Below are positions 32,951 through 42,486 of a stretch of 64,000 nucleotides of DNA, piece after piece. Both the position numbers and the translations under genes were made by a program. The DNA comes from Marivita sp. Lineage in GTDB: Bacteria; Pseudomonadota; Alphaproteobacteria; Rhodobacterales; Rhodobacteraceae. The stretch covers positions 1 through 64,000 of the forward strand of contig NZ_JAIPUT010000008.1 of the NCBI RefSeq assembly GCF_020055635.1. The letters run 5' to 3'. The notes under the pieces were generated by a model. That model saw nothing but the letters and a program-made list of their open reading frames with translations. It made no database searches and was not told the origin of the DNA. Within the stretch, counting starts at the first letter, position 1. The number at the start of each line of letters is the position of its first letter.

Positions 32951-34293
32951 CAATGTTCGCTCCAGTGCCCGATATGGTTTGCTTGGTTCGGTCTGTTGAC
33001 GATGAGGCCCGTGGGGCGTGACCGTGTGGGCAGCACCTGTTTGCGTGGCCACAACCGACCCTCCGGGAGAGCCCTGTCGCTGGCATAGACTCCGAATGCC
33101 AACCCGCACACGACATACATGTGCCGCCAGTGGATCGCCCCGACGACCATCATCAGCACCAGGAGGCCCATGAGAACGGACAGGATCAGGGCGTATTTCG
33201 TCCATCCTGGCCGCTGGTCCATCACCTTGGTCGCGCATCGAAACAGCGATGACCCGTAGATGAGGATCAGACCGATACACGCGAAAATGCCATTGTGCAT
33301 GGCAAAGGCGATGAACGTGTTATGCGGCAGGTACCCATAGACGAAGCGCGCCTGCACCGGTCCGATACCAAGCGGGTGCCGCAGGATCTGTACGGTCGCA
33401 TCCGCGACGAAAGCAAACCTGGTGGTGTCGTAGCTTTGCAGGCTCAGCCGATCCGCGAAAAACGTGTCGGCGAGACCTGCCACGATCCGGTCTAGAAACA
33501 GCAGAACGACAAGACAGATGGCAATCGCAAGATACAGGATGATCGAAAACACCGCGCGGGATGTCGAACGCAAGGCAAGCAGGGCGCCTGCCATGACCAT
33601 CAGGGAGAACAGCGCATGAACCCATGCACCGCGCGAAAAGGTCGACACCAACGAAATGAGCAACATCCCCAGCACGCCAAGGGCAAGAAAACGGTACCGT
33701 TTGGATTCGACCAGGATCCAGGTCACGAACAATATACTGGGCACCAGGAAGGGGCCAAAGACATTGGGATCCTTGAAGGTCGCCTTGACCCGATTGCGAA
33801 CGCCCTCGCCGCGATAGAAAATGTCACTGTTCGGGATCAGGTCCAGAAGGGCGACAACCGTGACGATGCTCGCCAGAACGCCCCCGATGACCAATGCCAG
33901 CAGGATTGCCCGAAAGGCCTCGTCGCCTCTGGTTCGGGCGTAGTAGGCGGTCATCACGAAAAGGCCGATCATGTAGAATTCGATCAGCACGGCGCGATAG
34001 GCACCGATCGGATTGTACTGGACGAAAAACAGGCTGATCACGGAGAAGATCAGGTAAAGAAGCACCCCTGTCGTCGCCGCGCCACTCAGGAAACTGGTTG
34101 TCTTGGGCCGGGAAAAGCCGAACACGACCAGGCCGATCATGAAAATCAGGTCGCACAGCGCGGGTTCGATCACGACAAGAAAGCTGGTCGTGATGGACAA
34201 CAGATAAAGACGCCATGCCAATTGCTGCATCCCGTCAGAGCGGCTTTGCGCGCTGCTGAAGATACCTGCAGAGCTCACGGCCGTCTGCGCCAA
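32950..34293 (-). CDS. O-antigen ligase / Wzy-type polymerase
   Basis: 447 aa membrane protein with about ten to twelve helices and a large periplasmic loop in the second half. The Wzy_C pattern is visible: NVFGPFLVPSILFVTWIL, LLISLVSTFSRGAWVHAL and the loop end RHPLGIGPVQARFVYGYLPHNTFIAFAMHNGI, where Arg and His residues of the family lie. It overlaps the sulfotransferase gene by 19 bases and the flippase gene by one base. It should polymerise the repeat units in the periplasm. Confidence 0.85.
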   Translation of the reverse strand: MAQTAVSSAGIFSSAQSRSDGMQQLAWRLYLLSITTSFLVVIEPALCDLIFMIGLVVFGFSRPKTTSFLSGAATTGVLLYLIFSVISLFFVQYNPIGAYRAVLIEFYMIGLFVMTAYYARTRGDEAFRAILLALVIGGVLASIVTVVALLDLIPNSDIFYRGEGVRNRVKATFKDPNVFGPFLVPSILFVTWILVESKRYRFLALGVLGMLLISLVSTFSRGAWVHALFSLMVMAGALLALRSTSRAVFSIILYLAIAICLVVLLFLDRIVAGLADTFFADRLSLQSYDTTRFAFVADATVQILRHPLGIGPVQARFVYGYLPHNTFIAFAMHNGIFACIGLILIYGSSLFRCATKVMDQRPGWTKYALILSVLMGLLVLMMVVGAIHWRHMYVVCGLAFGVYASDRALPEGRLWPRKQVLPTRSRPTGLIVNRPNQANHIGHWSEH

Positions 34294-35114
34294 TCCGACA
34301 GATCCCGATCAAGCAGCGTCTCGAGCCGCGCGATTTCGCCGGCATGCCGATCCGCGAGGATCGTCCAGTCTTCCGGGGTGTCGTAAAGCTTGGGCACGCG
34401 GCTTGGGCTGAACAGCAACCGGTCCATGAGCGGGTTGTTCTTCAGCTTGCTGAGCGCACCGCTCATTCCGGCGGCACGCATCGTGATCGCGCCCCTTTTC
34501 AACAATCCGTTCAGCCTGGGATTCCGGGCCGCCCTGGCAATGTTCTTGGCGTTGCTGTCGTCCGTGGATATCTGGCGCCGGCTCACGCCAAGGAAATCGT
34601 GCAGCATGTCCGCCGCCTTCTGCGGCTCCGAGCGGATGTCGTCGAACCACAGGATCAGCGTGTTTTCCCGTCCGAAAAGGCGCCATGACCGTTCGATCGC
34701 GTCCGAATAGGCACTGCATTTCGTGAGCAGGTGATGCGCGAACATCAACTCGTCCTTGAGCGCGCCCGTCGATTGGCCCGTCCGCAACAGGTGCTGGTAG
34801 GCCGACCAATCCCGATCGACCGGATTGCGCAGCGAAAAGAACACCTTGGCGTCCGGAATATGCTGGGCGAGCCGGTCAGCCGGTTCAGGCAGGAACAGGT
34901 AATCCGTGGTCAGGTCGACGCGGGCTACATGCTGCGCTTGCGCCTTCGAATACAGACGCTCGTACCACTCGATACCGCGGTCATAATAGTCGGTGAAAAA
35001 CTGGACATATTTGCCCTCGGGCACAAAGACTTCGGGATGCCTGTCGAGCAGGTCATATATCCAGGACGATCCCGCCTTGGGAGGGCCACCGTAAATATAA
35101 TTGGGCAAGGTCAT
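34275..35114 (-). CDS. PAPS-dependent sulfotransferase
   Basis: 279 aa. The 5'-phosphosulfate loop reads YGGPPKAGSSWIYDLLDRHPEVF at residues 8-30 and the 3'-phosphate motif VFFSLRNPVDRDWSAYQHLL near 90-110, which fits the sulfotransferase family using PAPS. The soluble form has no membrane segment. It begins the block with polymerase and flippase on the same strand, so it probably sulfates the polysaccharide repeat, giving an anionic polymer as in many marine EPS. No PAPS synthesis gene is in the window. Confidence 0.87.
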   Translation of the reverse strand: MTLPNYIYGGPPKAGSSWIYDLLDRHPEVFVPEGKYVQFFTDYYDRGIEWYERLYSKAQAQHVARVDLTTDYLFLPEPADRLAQHIPDAKVFFSLRNPVDRDWSAYQHLLRTGQSTGALKDELMFAHHLLTKCSAYSDAIERSWRLFGRENTLILWFDDIRSEPQKAADMLHDFLGVSRRQISTDDSNAKNIARAARNPRLNGLLKRGAITMRAAGMSGALSKLKNNPLMDRLLFSPSRVPKLYDTPEDWTILADRHAGEIARLETLLDRDLSDWRRRP

Positions 35115-35509
35115 GGGTCATCGTTCCCCTGCAAATGGCTAGGCAATAAATTAGTCAACACAATGTCGGTCTCTTCATACTATGGAACTCGCGAACAATC
35201 ACAGCGCATGGTCGATGGGGTGGTCTCGTTCTCCTTTCAACGGGCGTTTGTGTCGCCCCACATTGTCGTCAGCAAAAAAGCGCAAGTGGGATGTGTCTCA
35301 ATTCCGGCAGACTGTTCGTTCAAAATCGGTCCAAATCCGGACCCTGTTGAAATCAGTAACTTATCCACAAGGAAAATTCAAATCCGAACATCGTTTCTCG
35401 AAGTGTTATGACCGGATATCGCATGAAATTCAGGCAGTCATTGTCGGCTCCGTGAAAACGCCGATCCATGTGGCACAACGGCCATGCCGTGACGGGCGCG
35501 CAACATATG
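35115..35509. other. Intergenic region upstream of the sulfotransferase gene
   Basis: No convincing gene. The open frames on both strands are short and unlike protein. It should hold the promoter for the sulfotransferase-polymerase-flippase unit and the end of the methyltransferase transcript. No strong terminator hairpin was seen. Confidence 0.4.
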
Positions 35510-36388
35510 TCATCGTTTCCCGCGCAGCCGCGAAACCGTTCTCAGAAACAGTCTCGGAAGCCAGGCGATTTCGTCGAATTTCCGTTTGAGTTCGGCATGT
35601 TCCGCTTCGAGGTTCTCGAAACACGTCCCGAGATGCTGATGCGCATCGTGCAGTTCTTGCCAGGCTTCGCCAAGGCGTTTGATTTCCGCCGCATCCTTGG
35701 AATGTTTCGCAAGAAGTTCGGGATGTGCGAGATCCAGGATCGGACGTAACTTCTGTTTCAAAGGGTCTGCAAATGTCGGCTTTTGTGCAAGACATGCGCG
35801 ATCCACGAAAAGCAGGATGTTCTGGCGATACCAGGGCTCGACTTGGGGAATATCCCAAATCCGCCCGCGCAAGACGTCAAGGCAGGTGTATCCTTTCGCC
35901 TCGAAATGACGACACCAATAGCTTGGGAGGGCCTCGTTGACGTGCCCCTCGCCACCCTGGCCGGGCAGGGCGGCGGAAAAGAGAATGACCGGGCTCAGCG
36001 CGGTGAGATTTCCGACAAGCGTTTCCGCGGCGCTTTCGGGCAGGTGTTCGGCGGCTTCGAGACAGAGCGCCAGATCGAAGCGGCGGCCAAGGCCCAGCGG
36101 TTGCCCGATATCCGCGGCAACGAAGTTTTCGACCGGGATCCGCAGCGTTTCTTGAGCAACCCACGGCCCATCAATCCCGAGGACATCGTCTGTGCCCCAG
36201 TCACTCGCCGCCTTTGCCCAGGCACCTGACCCGCATCCGACATCGACGAGGCTCTTGGGGTCAAGCGCATCGAGAACCATCGGCAGAACGATTTCCGCGG
36301 AACGTCGGCTGCCTTCTTCGAGCGCGGCGTGATACTCGGTATCGTAGACGCCCGTCTGCGGCACATCGGGAGGATCAGCGGGGCTCAT
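35510..36388 (-). CDS. SAM-dependent methyltransferase with C-terminal coiled coil
   Basis: 292 aa. Class I methyltransferase fold: SLVDVGCGSGAWAKAASDWG is motif I (about residues 46-65), VLGIDGPWV follows, and FDLALCLEAAEHLPE is the motif IV region. The C-terminal 80 residues (DAAEIKRLGEAWQELHDAHQHL onward) form a helical or coiled-coil tail ending in a basic cluster (LRGKR), possibly a membrane or partner contact. It overlaps the GT2 gene by 14 bases. A sugar O-methylation or a chain-terminating methylation of the EPS is plausible. Confidence 0.82.
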   Translation of the reverse strand: MSPADPPDVPQTGVYDTEYHAALEEGSRRSAEIVLPMVLDALDPKSLVDVGCGSGAWAKAASDWGTDDVLGIDGPWVAQETLRIPVENFVAADIGQPLGLGRRFDLALCLEAAEHLPESAAETLVGNLTALSPVILFSAALPGQGGEGHVNEALPSYWCRHFEAKGYTCLDVLRGRIWDIPQVEPWYRQNILLFVDRACLAQKPTFADPLKQKLRPILDLAHPELLAKHSKDAAEIKRLGEAWQELHDAHQHLGTCFENLEAEHAELKRKFDEIAWLPRLFLRTVSRLRGKR

Positions 36389-37706
36389 TTTGCGTCACAC
36401 GTCCCTGTGTCGGTGGGCGTACCAGCGCCCAACCAAGGTATGTCAGACCGGAAAGATACCCCCGGACCACGTCCCCGGACAAAACCGCGTAGTGGAACAT
36501 GTCCTCGCCGGTATATCGCCAGAGGGCGCGGGAGATCAGCCTGCCGATGATCCATTTCGGAAGGTCGAAGAACGCCTGTCGCAGGTTGCGCCAATCCCGA
36601 TCATACGCGAATTGTGCAAAAAGCGCGACGAGATGGCCTTTGAAATAGCCACGCGCCTGTTGCCGAAGGTCTTTCCAATCCGCGCGATGCACATGGCGGA
36701 CAACGGAAAGCGGCTCGTAACGCGCTTCGTGGCCGGAACTAAGCGCGCGGTACCAGAATTCGGAATCGTCGCCACAGCCGCCGGCCGCGCCCGGCCCGAT
36801 GCGTTCGTCAAACCCGCCAAGCTTGAGGGCCGTACTGCGCCGGATCGCCATGTTCGCACCCGCGCCGATGTCCCAGACCGGAATGGCCGTGCGCGCGAAG
36901 TGGCAAAACTCCCGGTCAAAGCGCAACGGGACGACGCCCATTCCGCCGAAGCCGAAACAGAACTCGAATCCGACCTGCGCATCGGTTTCCAGTTTGAGAG
37001 GCAGGACCAGCCCGCAGACGACCGCCACCCGGTCCGTTTCGAAGGCTGCCAGCAGCGGGTCGATCCAGCCCGGTTCCGGGCGCACGTCGTCATCGACAAA
37101 GACCACGATCTCTGCCGTCGCCTCGGCAAGCGCCGTGTTTCGTGCGTTGCTCAGTCCGCGTTTCGGTTCGGGCACGTATCGCGTCCCGCCGAATTCCGCG
37201 ACAATGGCCTGGGTCCGGGGCGAAGGGGCGTTGTCGATCACGAGGATCTCTCGCCCGGCATCGATCTCGGCCTCCAGGGATTTCAGGCAGGCCCGAAGCG
37301 GCCCGGGGCGGTTGGCGGTACAGATCGCAATTGTGGCCGACAGGTTGGACCGCCGCGCAGTCCGCCAGTCCATCATCCGCTCGATGCGCTGTGACACGTC
37401 GTTGGTACTGACCGACCGGATGTCCTCTGGAAAGGTGCGGGCCGCGTGCACCGAGACCGCGGAAAGGTAGGTTTCCCCGGACGAAACAAGCGCGGGCAGG
37501 GCGGGTTGAACCGCCTGCACGGCCAGTTTCAGGAATTCGCGCCTGTGCAACGGAAATTCGCCCGCCGACAGTTCCAACCGGCCAAGATACGCCCCCTTGA
37601 ACCACAAGAGCACCAGCACGGCGCGACACGCATCCGGCCGATCGATCATGTCCGGAGCGGCGTCCAGGGATACGTTCATAATCTTCCAGGGGGCTTTCGG
37701 GATCAT
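36375..37706 (-). CDS. GT2 glycosyltransferase with extra N-terminal domain
   Basis: 443 aa. A GT-A domain runs from about residue 122 (SATIAICTANRPGPLRACLKSL), with the nucleotide-sugar DxD in IVVFVDDDVRPEPGW and acceptor-side motifs GAGANMAIRRS and GGCGDDSEFWYRAL. Residues 20-110 form a separate region (AVLVLLWFKGAYLGRLELSAGE) resembling the N-terminus of the next GT2 protein. A C-terminal membrane-proximal helix region is present around 385-430. It overlaps the second GT2 gene by four bases and the methyltransferase gene by 14 bases. Confidence 0.85.
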   Translation of the reverse strand: MIPKAPWKIMNVSLDAAPDMIDRPDACRAVLVLLWFKGAYLGRLELSAGEFPLHRREFLKLAVQAVQPALPALVSSGETYLSAVSVHAARTFPEDIRSVSTNDVSQRIERMMDWRTARRSNLSATIAICTANRPGPLRACLKSLEAEIDAGREILVIDNAPSPRTQAIVAEFGGTRYVPEPKRGLSNARNTALAEATAEIVVFVDDDVRPEPGWIDPLLAAFETDRVAVVCGLVLPLKLETDAQVGFEFCFGFGGMGVVPLRFDREFCHFARTAIPVWDIGAGANMAIRRSTALKLGGFDERIGPGAAGGCGDDSEFWYRALSSGHEARYEPLSVVRHVHRADWKDLRQQARGYFKGHLVALFAQFAYDRDWRNLRQAFFDLPKWIIGRLISRALWRYTGEDMFHYAVLSGDVVRGYLSGLTYLGWALVRPPTQGRVTQNEPR

Positions 37707-38947
37707 GCGTCTTTCTCCGCCTTGCGCAGAGAAACGCGTTTCTGGCTTCGTTCATATTCACCCAAGCAGCCTGCAAGCGCCCCGGCCAGTTCAGCCCAGT
37801 TCAGACGCGGCGTCAAAGGGCCGCGCCCGGCCAGCGAAAAGACAAGGCGTTTTGCCCGCTGCACGACATAGGTCGCGAGGGTGCGTCGCTGAAGCTTGAA
37901 CATCTGCGGGTCGCGTGCCTTCGTTTTTCCCAATAGGGCCCCGTTGGACAGGCCCCAGGAATGATACTGCTTGCGAAGCCCCGGCATGTCGCGACGGTGT
38001 TCGTGATGCACCATCAGACCCGGCAGATAGATCACCGGATGACCGGCCCTGATGACGCGGTAGAAGCTGTCGCTGTCGCCTCCGCCCGGCAAGGGCGGGC
38101 CGGTATCGAGCGCCTCGTCGAAACCGCCGATCTCGCGCATGACATGCGCCGAAAAGACCATAGACGCGCCGGTTCCGAAATTTCCCTGACCCGTCGGATG
38201 AAACGGATCGCCATACCGTTCCCGGGCGAAGCGCTTGAACTGAAAGCCTTTGCCAAACCCGCCGCTGCGCTCGAACCGCATTTGCGCTTCGGTCTCAAGC
38301 ATCATGGGCATGATCGGACCGGCAAAACCGCCCGCAGTGGGGCTGTCGGCGATGCCCTCGATCAGCGCGTCAAGCCATCCGCGATCCGGTATCGCATCGT
38401 CGTCGATAAACCCCAGCCAGTCGCCCTTTGCCTCGACAAGCGCGCGATTGCGGCCGAAATTCAGACCGGGCACGGGTTCGACGACATATCGGACCGATGG
38501 AAAGTCGGCGACGGCATCGCGGGTGCCGCTGTCGCTCGGTGCGTTATCGACCACCACGAGGTCGACCGCCGCTCGGGTGGCCTGGTCACGGCGTTCGACA
38601 AGCGCCTCGAGACAGCGGCGCAAGAGGGCAGGGCGGTCGCGTGTGCAGATCGCGATTGTAATCGCAGGAGCCGGTTCGGGTGTCCGGGCGGGGGCAAGAT
38701 CATCCAGGAAGGCCGCGCCGAAACCGGCGTCGAAGACGTGATCCACATGGGTTTGCAAAGTGTCGATGGGCACGACGTCCCCATGCAGGGCTCGGGACAG
38801 CCAGAACCGTCCCACCGGGCGATCCCGAAACCGGACAAGCACATGCGCCCCGTTGATCCCTTCGGCAAAGGCCAAAGGCTCCAGCGGGGTGTCCAGCGCG
38901 ATTTCGACCATTGCAAAGGGTGGCGTCGTGAAATGTCTGTCCCACAT
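37703..38947 (-). CDS. GT2 glycosyltransferase, second paralogue
   Basis: 414 aa from MWDRHFTTPPF. The N-terminal region (residues 12-88, including AHVLVRFRDRPVGRFWLSRALHG) is the counterpart of that in the adjacent paralogue. The GT-A part has AITIAICTRDRPALLRRCLEAL, the DxD motif GFIDDDAIPDRGW, FGTGASMVFSAHV and GGGDSDSFYRV. It starts five bases after the ABC transporter stop and overlaps the next GT2 gene by ATGA. It presumably adds a sugar to the lipid-linked repeat unit. Donor and acceptor cannot be read from sequence. Confidence 0.85.
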   Translation of the reverse strand: MWDRHFTTPPFAMVEIALDTPLEPLAFAEGINGAHVLVRFRDRPVGRFWLSRALHGDVVPIDTLQTHVDHVFDAGFGAAFLDDLAPARTPEPAPAITIAICTRDRPALLRRCLEALVERRDQATRAAVDLVVVDNAPSDSGTRDAVADFPSVRYVVEPVPGLNFGRNRALVEAKGDWLGFIDDDAIPDRGWLDALIEGIADSPTAGGFAGPIMPMMLETEAQMRFERSGGFGKGFQFKRFARERYGDPFHPTGQGNFGTGASMVFSAHVMREIGGFDEALDTGPPLPGGGDSDSFYRVIRAGHPVIYLPGLMVHHEHRRDMPGLRKQYHSWGLSNGALLGKTKARDPQMFKLQRRTLATYVVQRAKRLVFSLAGRGPLTPRLNWAELAGALAGCLGEYERSQKRVSLRKAEKDA

Positions 38948-38951
38948 AAAC

Positions 38952-40745
38952 TCATCCGTCCTGCGCGATGCGGCTCTCTTCGTTGAACAGGGCCGCGTAC
39001 ACGCCGTCCCGTGCCGCAAGGTCGGAGGGCGTGCCCTGTTCGATCACGCGGCCTGCGTCCAGGATGACGACATGATCCGCCGTCTCGATGGTTTCCCGGC
39101 GATGTGAAATGACCAGCGTCACACGGTCTGCCCGCGTCTTGCGGATCGCGTTGCGCAACGCCAGGTCGGTCGGACGATCCAGTGCGTTCGTGGCTTCGTC
39201 GAGGATCAGCAAGGCCGGGTTCCGCAACAGCGCGCGGGCAAGTGCGATGCGTTGCCGTTGACCGTGGCTGAGCTGCACACCGGTATCCCCGATGCGGGTC
39301 TCGTAGCCGTGCGGCAGGTCGCGGATGAAATCGTCGGCTTCAGCGGCGCAGGCCGCGGCTTCGATCGCGGACCGGCTTGCCGAAAGGTCTCCGTACCGTA
39401 TGCACTCGTAAACCGATGCGTCGAACAGAAACGCGTTTTGCTCAACGACCGCGATACGGTCATGCCACGCGGTCGGATCGATCTTGTCGAGATCGACTCC
39501 ATCGACACGAACCCGCCCCTCGCTGGGCGGCGTGAACCGCATCAGGACCGAGGCCAGGGTCGATTTCCCCGCGCCTGACCGCCCCAGCACCGCCGTCACC
39601 TCTCCGCGCTTGATCGTGCAAGTCACATCGCTCAGGGACGGCGCAGCCGCGTCCGGATAGCGGACAGTGACATCCTCGAAGACGATCCCGTCCGTGATCT
39701 GCCTTATCGCCATCCCATTCCGGCCTTCCCGCCGGCGCGGTGACGGTTCGAGCGCGCGTACCATTTCCTCGATCGGAGCGGCAAATCCCTGAAGCGCGGT
39801 TCGGGCGCCCAGCACCTCTGCCACGCGGGGTTGCAGGCGATAGGCAATCGCAAGGAAACCGATCAGCAGGCTGATCGAATCGCCCTGCCCAAGCGCGATG
39901 GCCAGAAGGACCCCGACAACCAGTATGTTCATTGTCTGCGAGATCGGCGCGACCAGGCCAGACCGGATCTTGAACCGCAGCAATATGTTCGAAAGACGGC
40001 TTGAGCTATCGGAAAACCGCGTTCCCTCGTAACCTTCACGCCCGAAAGCGCGGATGGTGCGCAATCCCCCGATCACCTCCCAGGTCAATGACAGGAAGCT
40101 TTCGTTGGCGTTTTTCGACTCCAGCCCCAGCGCGTGGACGGCGCGCGTGGCAAGATGCACCAGGCTTGCCGTGACGAGTGTCAACAGCACGAGGGCAAGT
40201 GTGTAGATCGTCGACAGCGACAGAAGAAAGCTGAGGAATACAAGGCAGAAGACCAGGTTCACCAGGGCTCCGATGATAACGAAGACCGCGTCACAGACCT
40301 GCCAGGGAATCTCCCAGATATTGTTGATGAGCTTGCCGCGCGACGCGCCTTCGACGTCCGATAGCGGTCGCGTCAAGACCTGGTCGAAAACGGAAAGGCG
40401 CAGATTGTGGGCCAGTCGGATCGCAAGCACGTTCGAAACGATCATGTTGACGAAGCTGATAAGAATTCCGGCAACAAACGCCCCGAGGATCACCGCGACC
40501 ACCATGACAGGGTCCGGCTCATCCGTTCCGCCGAACCAAGCCAAGAGCGTCCCGACAAATGCAATGTCGGTCCCGTTCGTTTCCCCTGTGACCACTTCGA
40601 CCAATGGGATCAAGAGCGACAGACCCAACCCCTCGAAGAAGGCCGACATCATGGCAAGCATGATGATCAGGCCGATCAACGCCTTCTCGCTCCCGGCAAG
40701 ACCGAGAACCCGCCTGAGATTGCGAATTTCGGCTGACACGGACAT
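38952..40745 (-). CDS. ABC half-transporter, lipid-flippase (PglK/MsbA-like) type
   Basis: 597 aa from MSVSAEIRNLRRVL; the frame stays open upstream, and a GTG at 40799 is an alternative start. Six-helix exporter domain at residues 20-330, then an ATPase domain with Walker A GRSGAGKST, signature LSHGQRQRIAL and Walker B LLILDEATNALD. PglK-like proteins flip lipid-linked oligosaccharides, a job that overlaps with the Wzx protein encoded nearby. It follows the epimerase gene and precedes the GT2 genes on the same strand. Confidence 0.83.
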   Translation of the reverse strand: MSVSAEIRNLRRVLGLAGSEKALIGLIIMLAMMSAFFEGLGLSLLIPLVEVVTGETNGTDIAFVGTLLAWFGGTDEPDPVMVVAVILGAFVAGILISFVNMIVSNVLAIRLAHNLRLSVFDQVLTRPLSDVEGASRGKLINNIWEIPWQVCDAVFVIIGALVNLVFCLVFLSFLLSLSTIYTLALVLLTLVTASLVHLATRAVHALGLESKNANESFLSLTWEVIGGLRTIRAFGREGYEGTRFSDSSSRLSNILLRFKIRSGLVAPISQTMNILVVGVLLAIALGQGDSISLLIGFLAIAYRLQPRVAEVLGARTALQGFAAPIEEMVRALEPSPRRREGRNGMAIRQITDGIVFEDVTVRYPDAAAPSLSDVTCTIKRGEVTAVLGRSGAGKSTLASVLMRFTPPSEGRVRVDGVDLDKIDPTAWHDRIAVVEQNAFLFDASVYECIRYGDLSASRSAIEAAACAAEADDFIRDLPHGYETRIGDTGVQLSHGQRQRIALARALLRNPALLILDEATNALDRPTDLALRNAIRKTRADRVTLVISHRRETIETADHVVILDAGRVIEQGTPSDLAARDGVYAALFNEESRIAQDG

Positions 40746-40896
40746 CCCTGTCAATTTCGCGCCGGGTGGTACAGCGTCGATAGATGCAGGATCGGTCACA
40801 TCACGCTTGGGTTTCCGGCCAAGGCGAACCGAGCGGCGGTCGTTTCTCAGGGCTGAAAACGCATCCAACCAGACCCCCAGTCGGCCCGCCGCCAGA

Positions 40897-41883
40897 TCAC
40901 GCGTTCCGTACCTTGTCGACCTGCGCCATGTTCTCACGGAACCACTCAAGTGTCATGCGGACGCCATCTTCGTACCGAACCTCACACTCCCATCCGGGAA
41001 GTATCTTTCGAGCGAGAGTAAGGTCGGGACAACGATTGGTCGGATCCTGTGGCGGCGAGGGTTCATGAACGATCTTGCACCCCCCCATAATATCGGAAAT
41101 GTATTTTGCGACGTCGAGCACCGGAATTTCCCGGTCATTGCCGATATTCAAGGGACCCGCATAGTCGATCGGATCGCGCCAGAAATACCGTGCGAGGCCT
41201 TCGACGATGTCGTCCACATATCCCCAGCTGCGTGTCTGCAGTCCGTCACCGTACACGGTCAGCGGTTCGCCGTTCAGGGCTTGGGAAATGAAATTGGACA
41301 CCGCGCGGCCGTCATCGACACGGGTTCTGGGGCCGTAGACGTTGAAAAGACGCGTGACGCGAAGATCCAGACCGTTCACCCGACGCTCTTCGAAAAGCAG
41401 CGATTCGGTTACACGCTTCGACTCGTCGTAAGATGACCGTGGACCCGTGCAATCCACGGAACCGCGATAGCTCTCGGGCTGCGGCGAGACTTTTGGATCT
41501 CCGTAGACTTCCGATGTCGAGAAAAAGCAGAACCGGCCTCCTTTGGACAGCAGGTCAAGAAGACGCAAGGCGCCACCCAAATTCGCCGATATCGTACGTC
41601 GGGGTGCTGCCATATACCAGGGAGGGGACGCAGGCGAAGCCAAGTGGTATACTTCGTCAAACCGTTCCGACGTCTGGAATGTCTCGATGTCGGACAGTTC
41701 AAACTTGAATCGCGGGTCAGAGATATGTGCGATATTGTCGGCCAAGCCGGTCCAAAGGTTGTCGACACAGACAAGAAGCGAAACGTCACGCCGTTCAAGC
41801 AGCCGATCGCAAAGTTGGGAGCCTATGAAACCGGCTCCTCCTGCCACAAGAATGCGCTTTCCAATTTTATCGTGTAACACCAT
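40897..41883 (-). CDS. NAD-dependent epimerase/decarboxylase, UDP-xylose synthase-like
   Basis: 328 aa short-chain dehydrogenase of the UDP-glucuronate decarboxylase branch, probably giving UDP-xylose. ILVAGGAGFIGSQLC carries the GxxGxxG at residues 15-21; the catalytic triad is in FFSTSEVYGDP and SSYDESKRVTE (Tyr-x3-Lys). The segments VTRLFNVYGPRTRVDDGRAVSNF and YGDGLQTRSWGYVDDIVEGL match the UXS family. MVLHDKIGKR is chosen as the start; the in-frame extension to 42000 looks unlike protein. It heads the ABC-GT2-GT2-methyltransferase unit. A dTDP-glucose dehydratase-like role is the less likely alternative. Confidence 0.84.
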   Translation of the reverse strand: MVLHDKIGKRILVAGGAGFIGSQLCDRLLERRDVSLLVCVDNLWTGLADNIAHISDPRFKFELSDIETFQTSERFDEVYHLASPASPPWYMAAPRRTISANLGGALRLLDLLSKGGRFCFFSTSEVYGDPKVSPQPESYRGSVDCTGPRSSYDESKRVTESLLFEERRVNGLDLRVTRLFNVYGPRTRVDDGRAVSNFISQALNGEPLTVYGDGLQTRSWGYVDDIVEGLARYFWRDPIDYAGPLNIGNDREIPVLDVAKYISDIMGGCKIVHEPSPPQDPTNRCPDLTLARKILPGWECEVRYEDGVRMTLEWFRENMAQVDKVRNA

Positions 41884-42486
41884 GTTGATCTCACTAAAAT
41901 AAGTTTCGAGATAATCCTGTGTGATTTTGCACACAATCGTTAACGTGTCTACAGTAGAGAAGAGACCTGCGTCATCAAAGATCTTTGAGTCGAAACCCAA
42001 CTCTATCTGCCGAATTGCCCGAAGCGGTACCTGTTCTGCAAAAAAAATAGCCGCTTCCTTGACGAAAAAAGAAAGCAGCGCATGGAATCAGTGTGTTGGA
42101 AACAATAGGGACCCTTCGCAATGCAACCGGTCTGAATTGCTTTCGCGATCACGCGGTCAATTGGTCATTGGGGCCATTGAATGTCGCTGGCAAGAGCACG
42201 TCGTCATGAACCTCAAGACACCAGCTTGTCTGCAAGGGGCACGACAATCCCGCCGGGGGCAAGCCGGCGGGATACTTGACGTGAGTGGCGAATCGTACGG
42301 AAAGATAAGCGCGATTTTTGTAAGTTGAATCAAGTCAGCACTTATCAACCCAAAGGTGCATACAGGCTGACGCCGTTTATTCTTTTCCGTCTATTTTGAT
42401 TTGACGTGAAAATCCTGGTGAGACGTGATCACAAGAATGACACCGAATAAGACTGTCGGTGTCACTCTCGATTTCCAAGGCCACGT
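41884..42486. other. 603-base intergenic region
   Basis: Visibly AT-rich directly upstream of the epimerase gene (41884-42000), which probably holds its promoter. No credible gene. A strong stem-loop is at 42247-42273. The beta-helix gene ends at the other edge of the region, on the same strand. Confidence 0.45.
42247..42273. terminator. Strong GC-rich stem-loop, possible terminator
   Basis: ATCCCGCCGG and CCGGCGGGAT form a perfect ten-base stem around a seven-base loop. It lies about 215 bases beyond the beta-helix gene stop on that gene's strand. No clear U-run follows on either strand, so a Rho-dependent end, a processing site or an mRNA-stability element is as likely as intrinsic termination. 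Confidence 0.5.
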
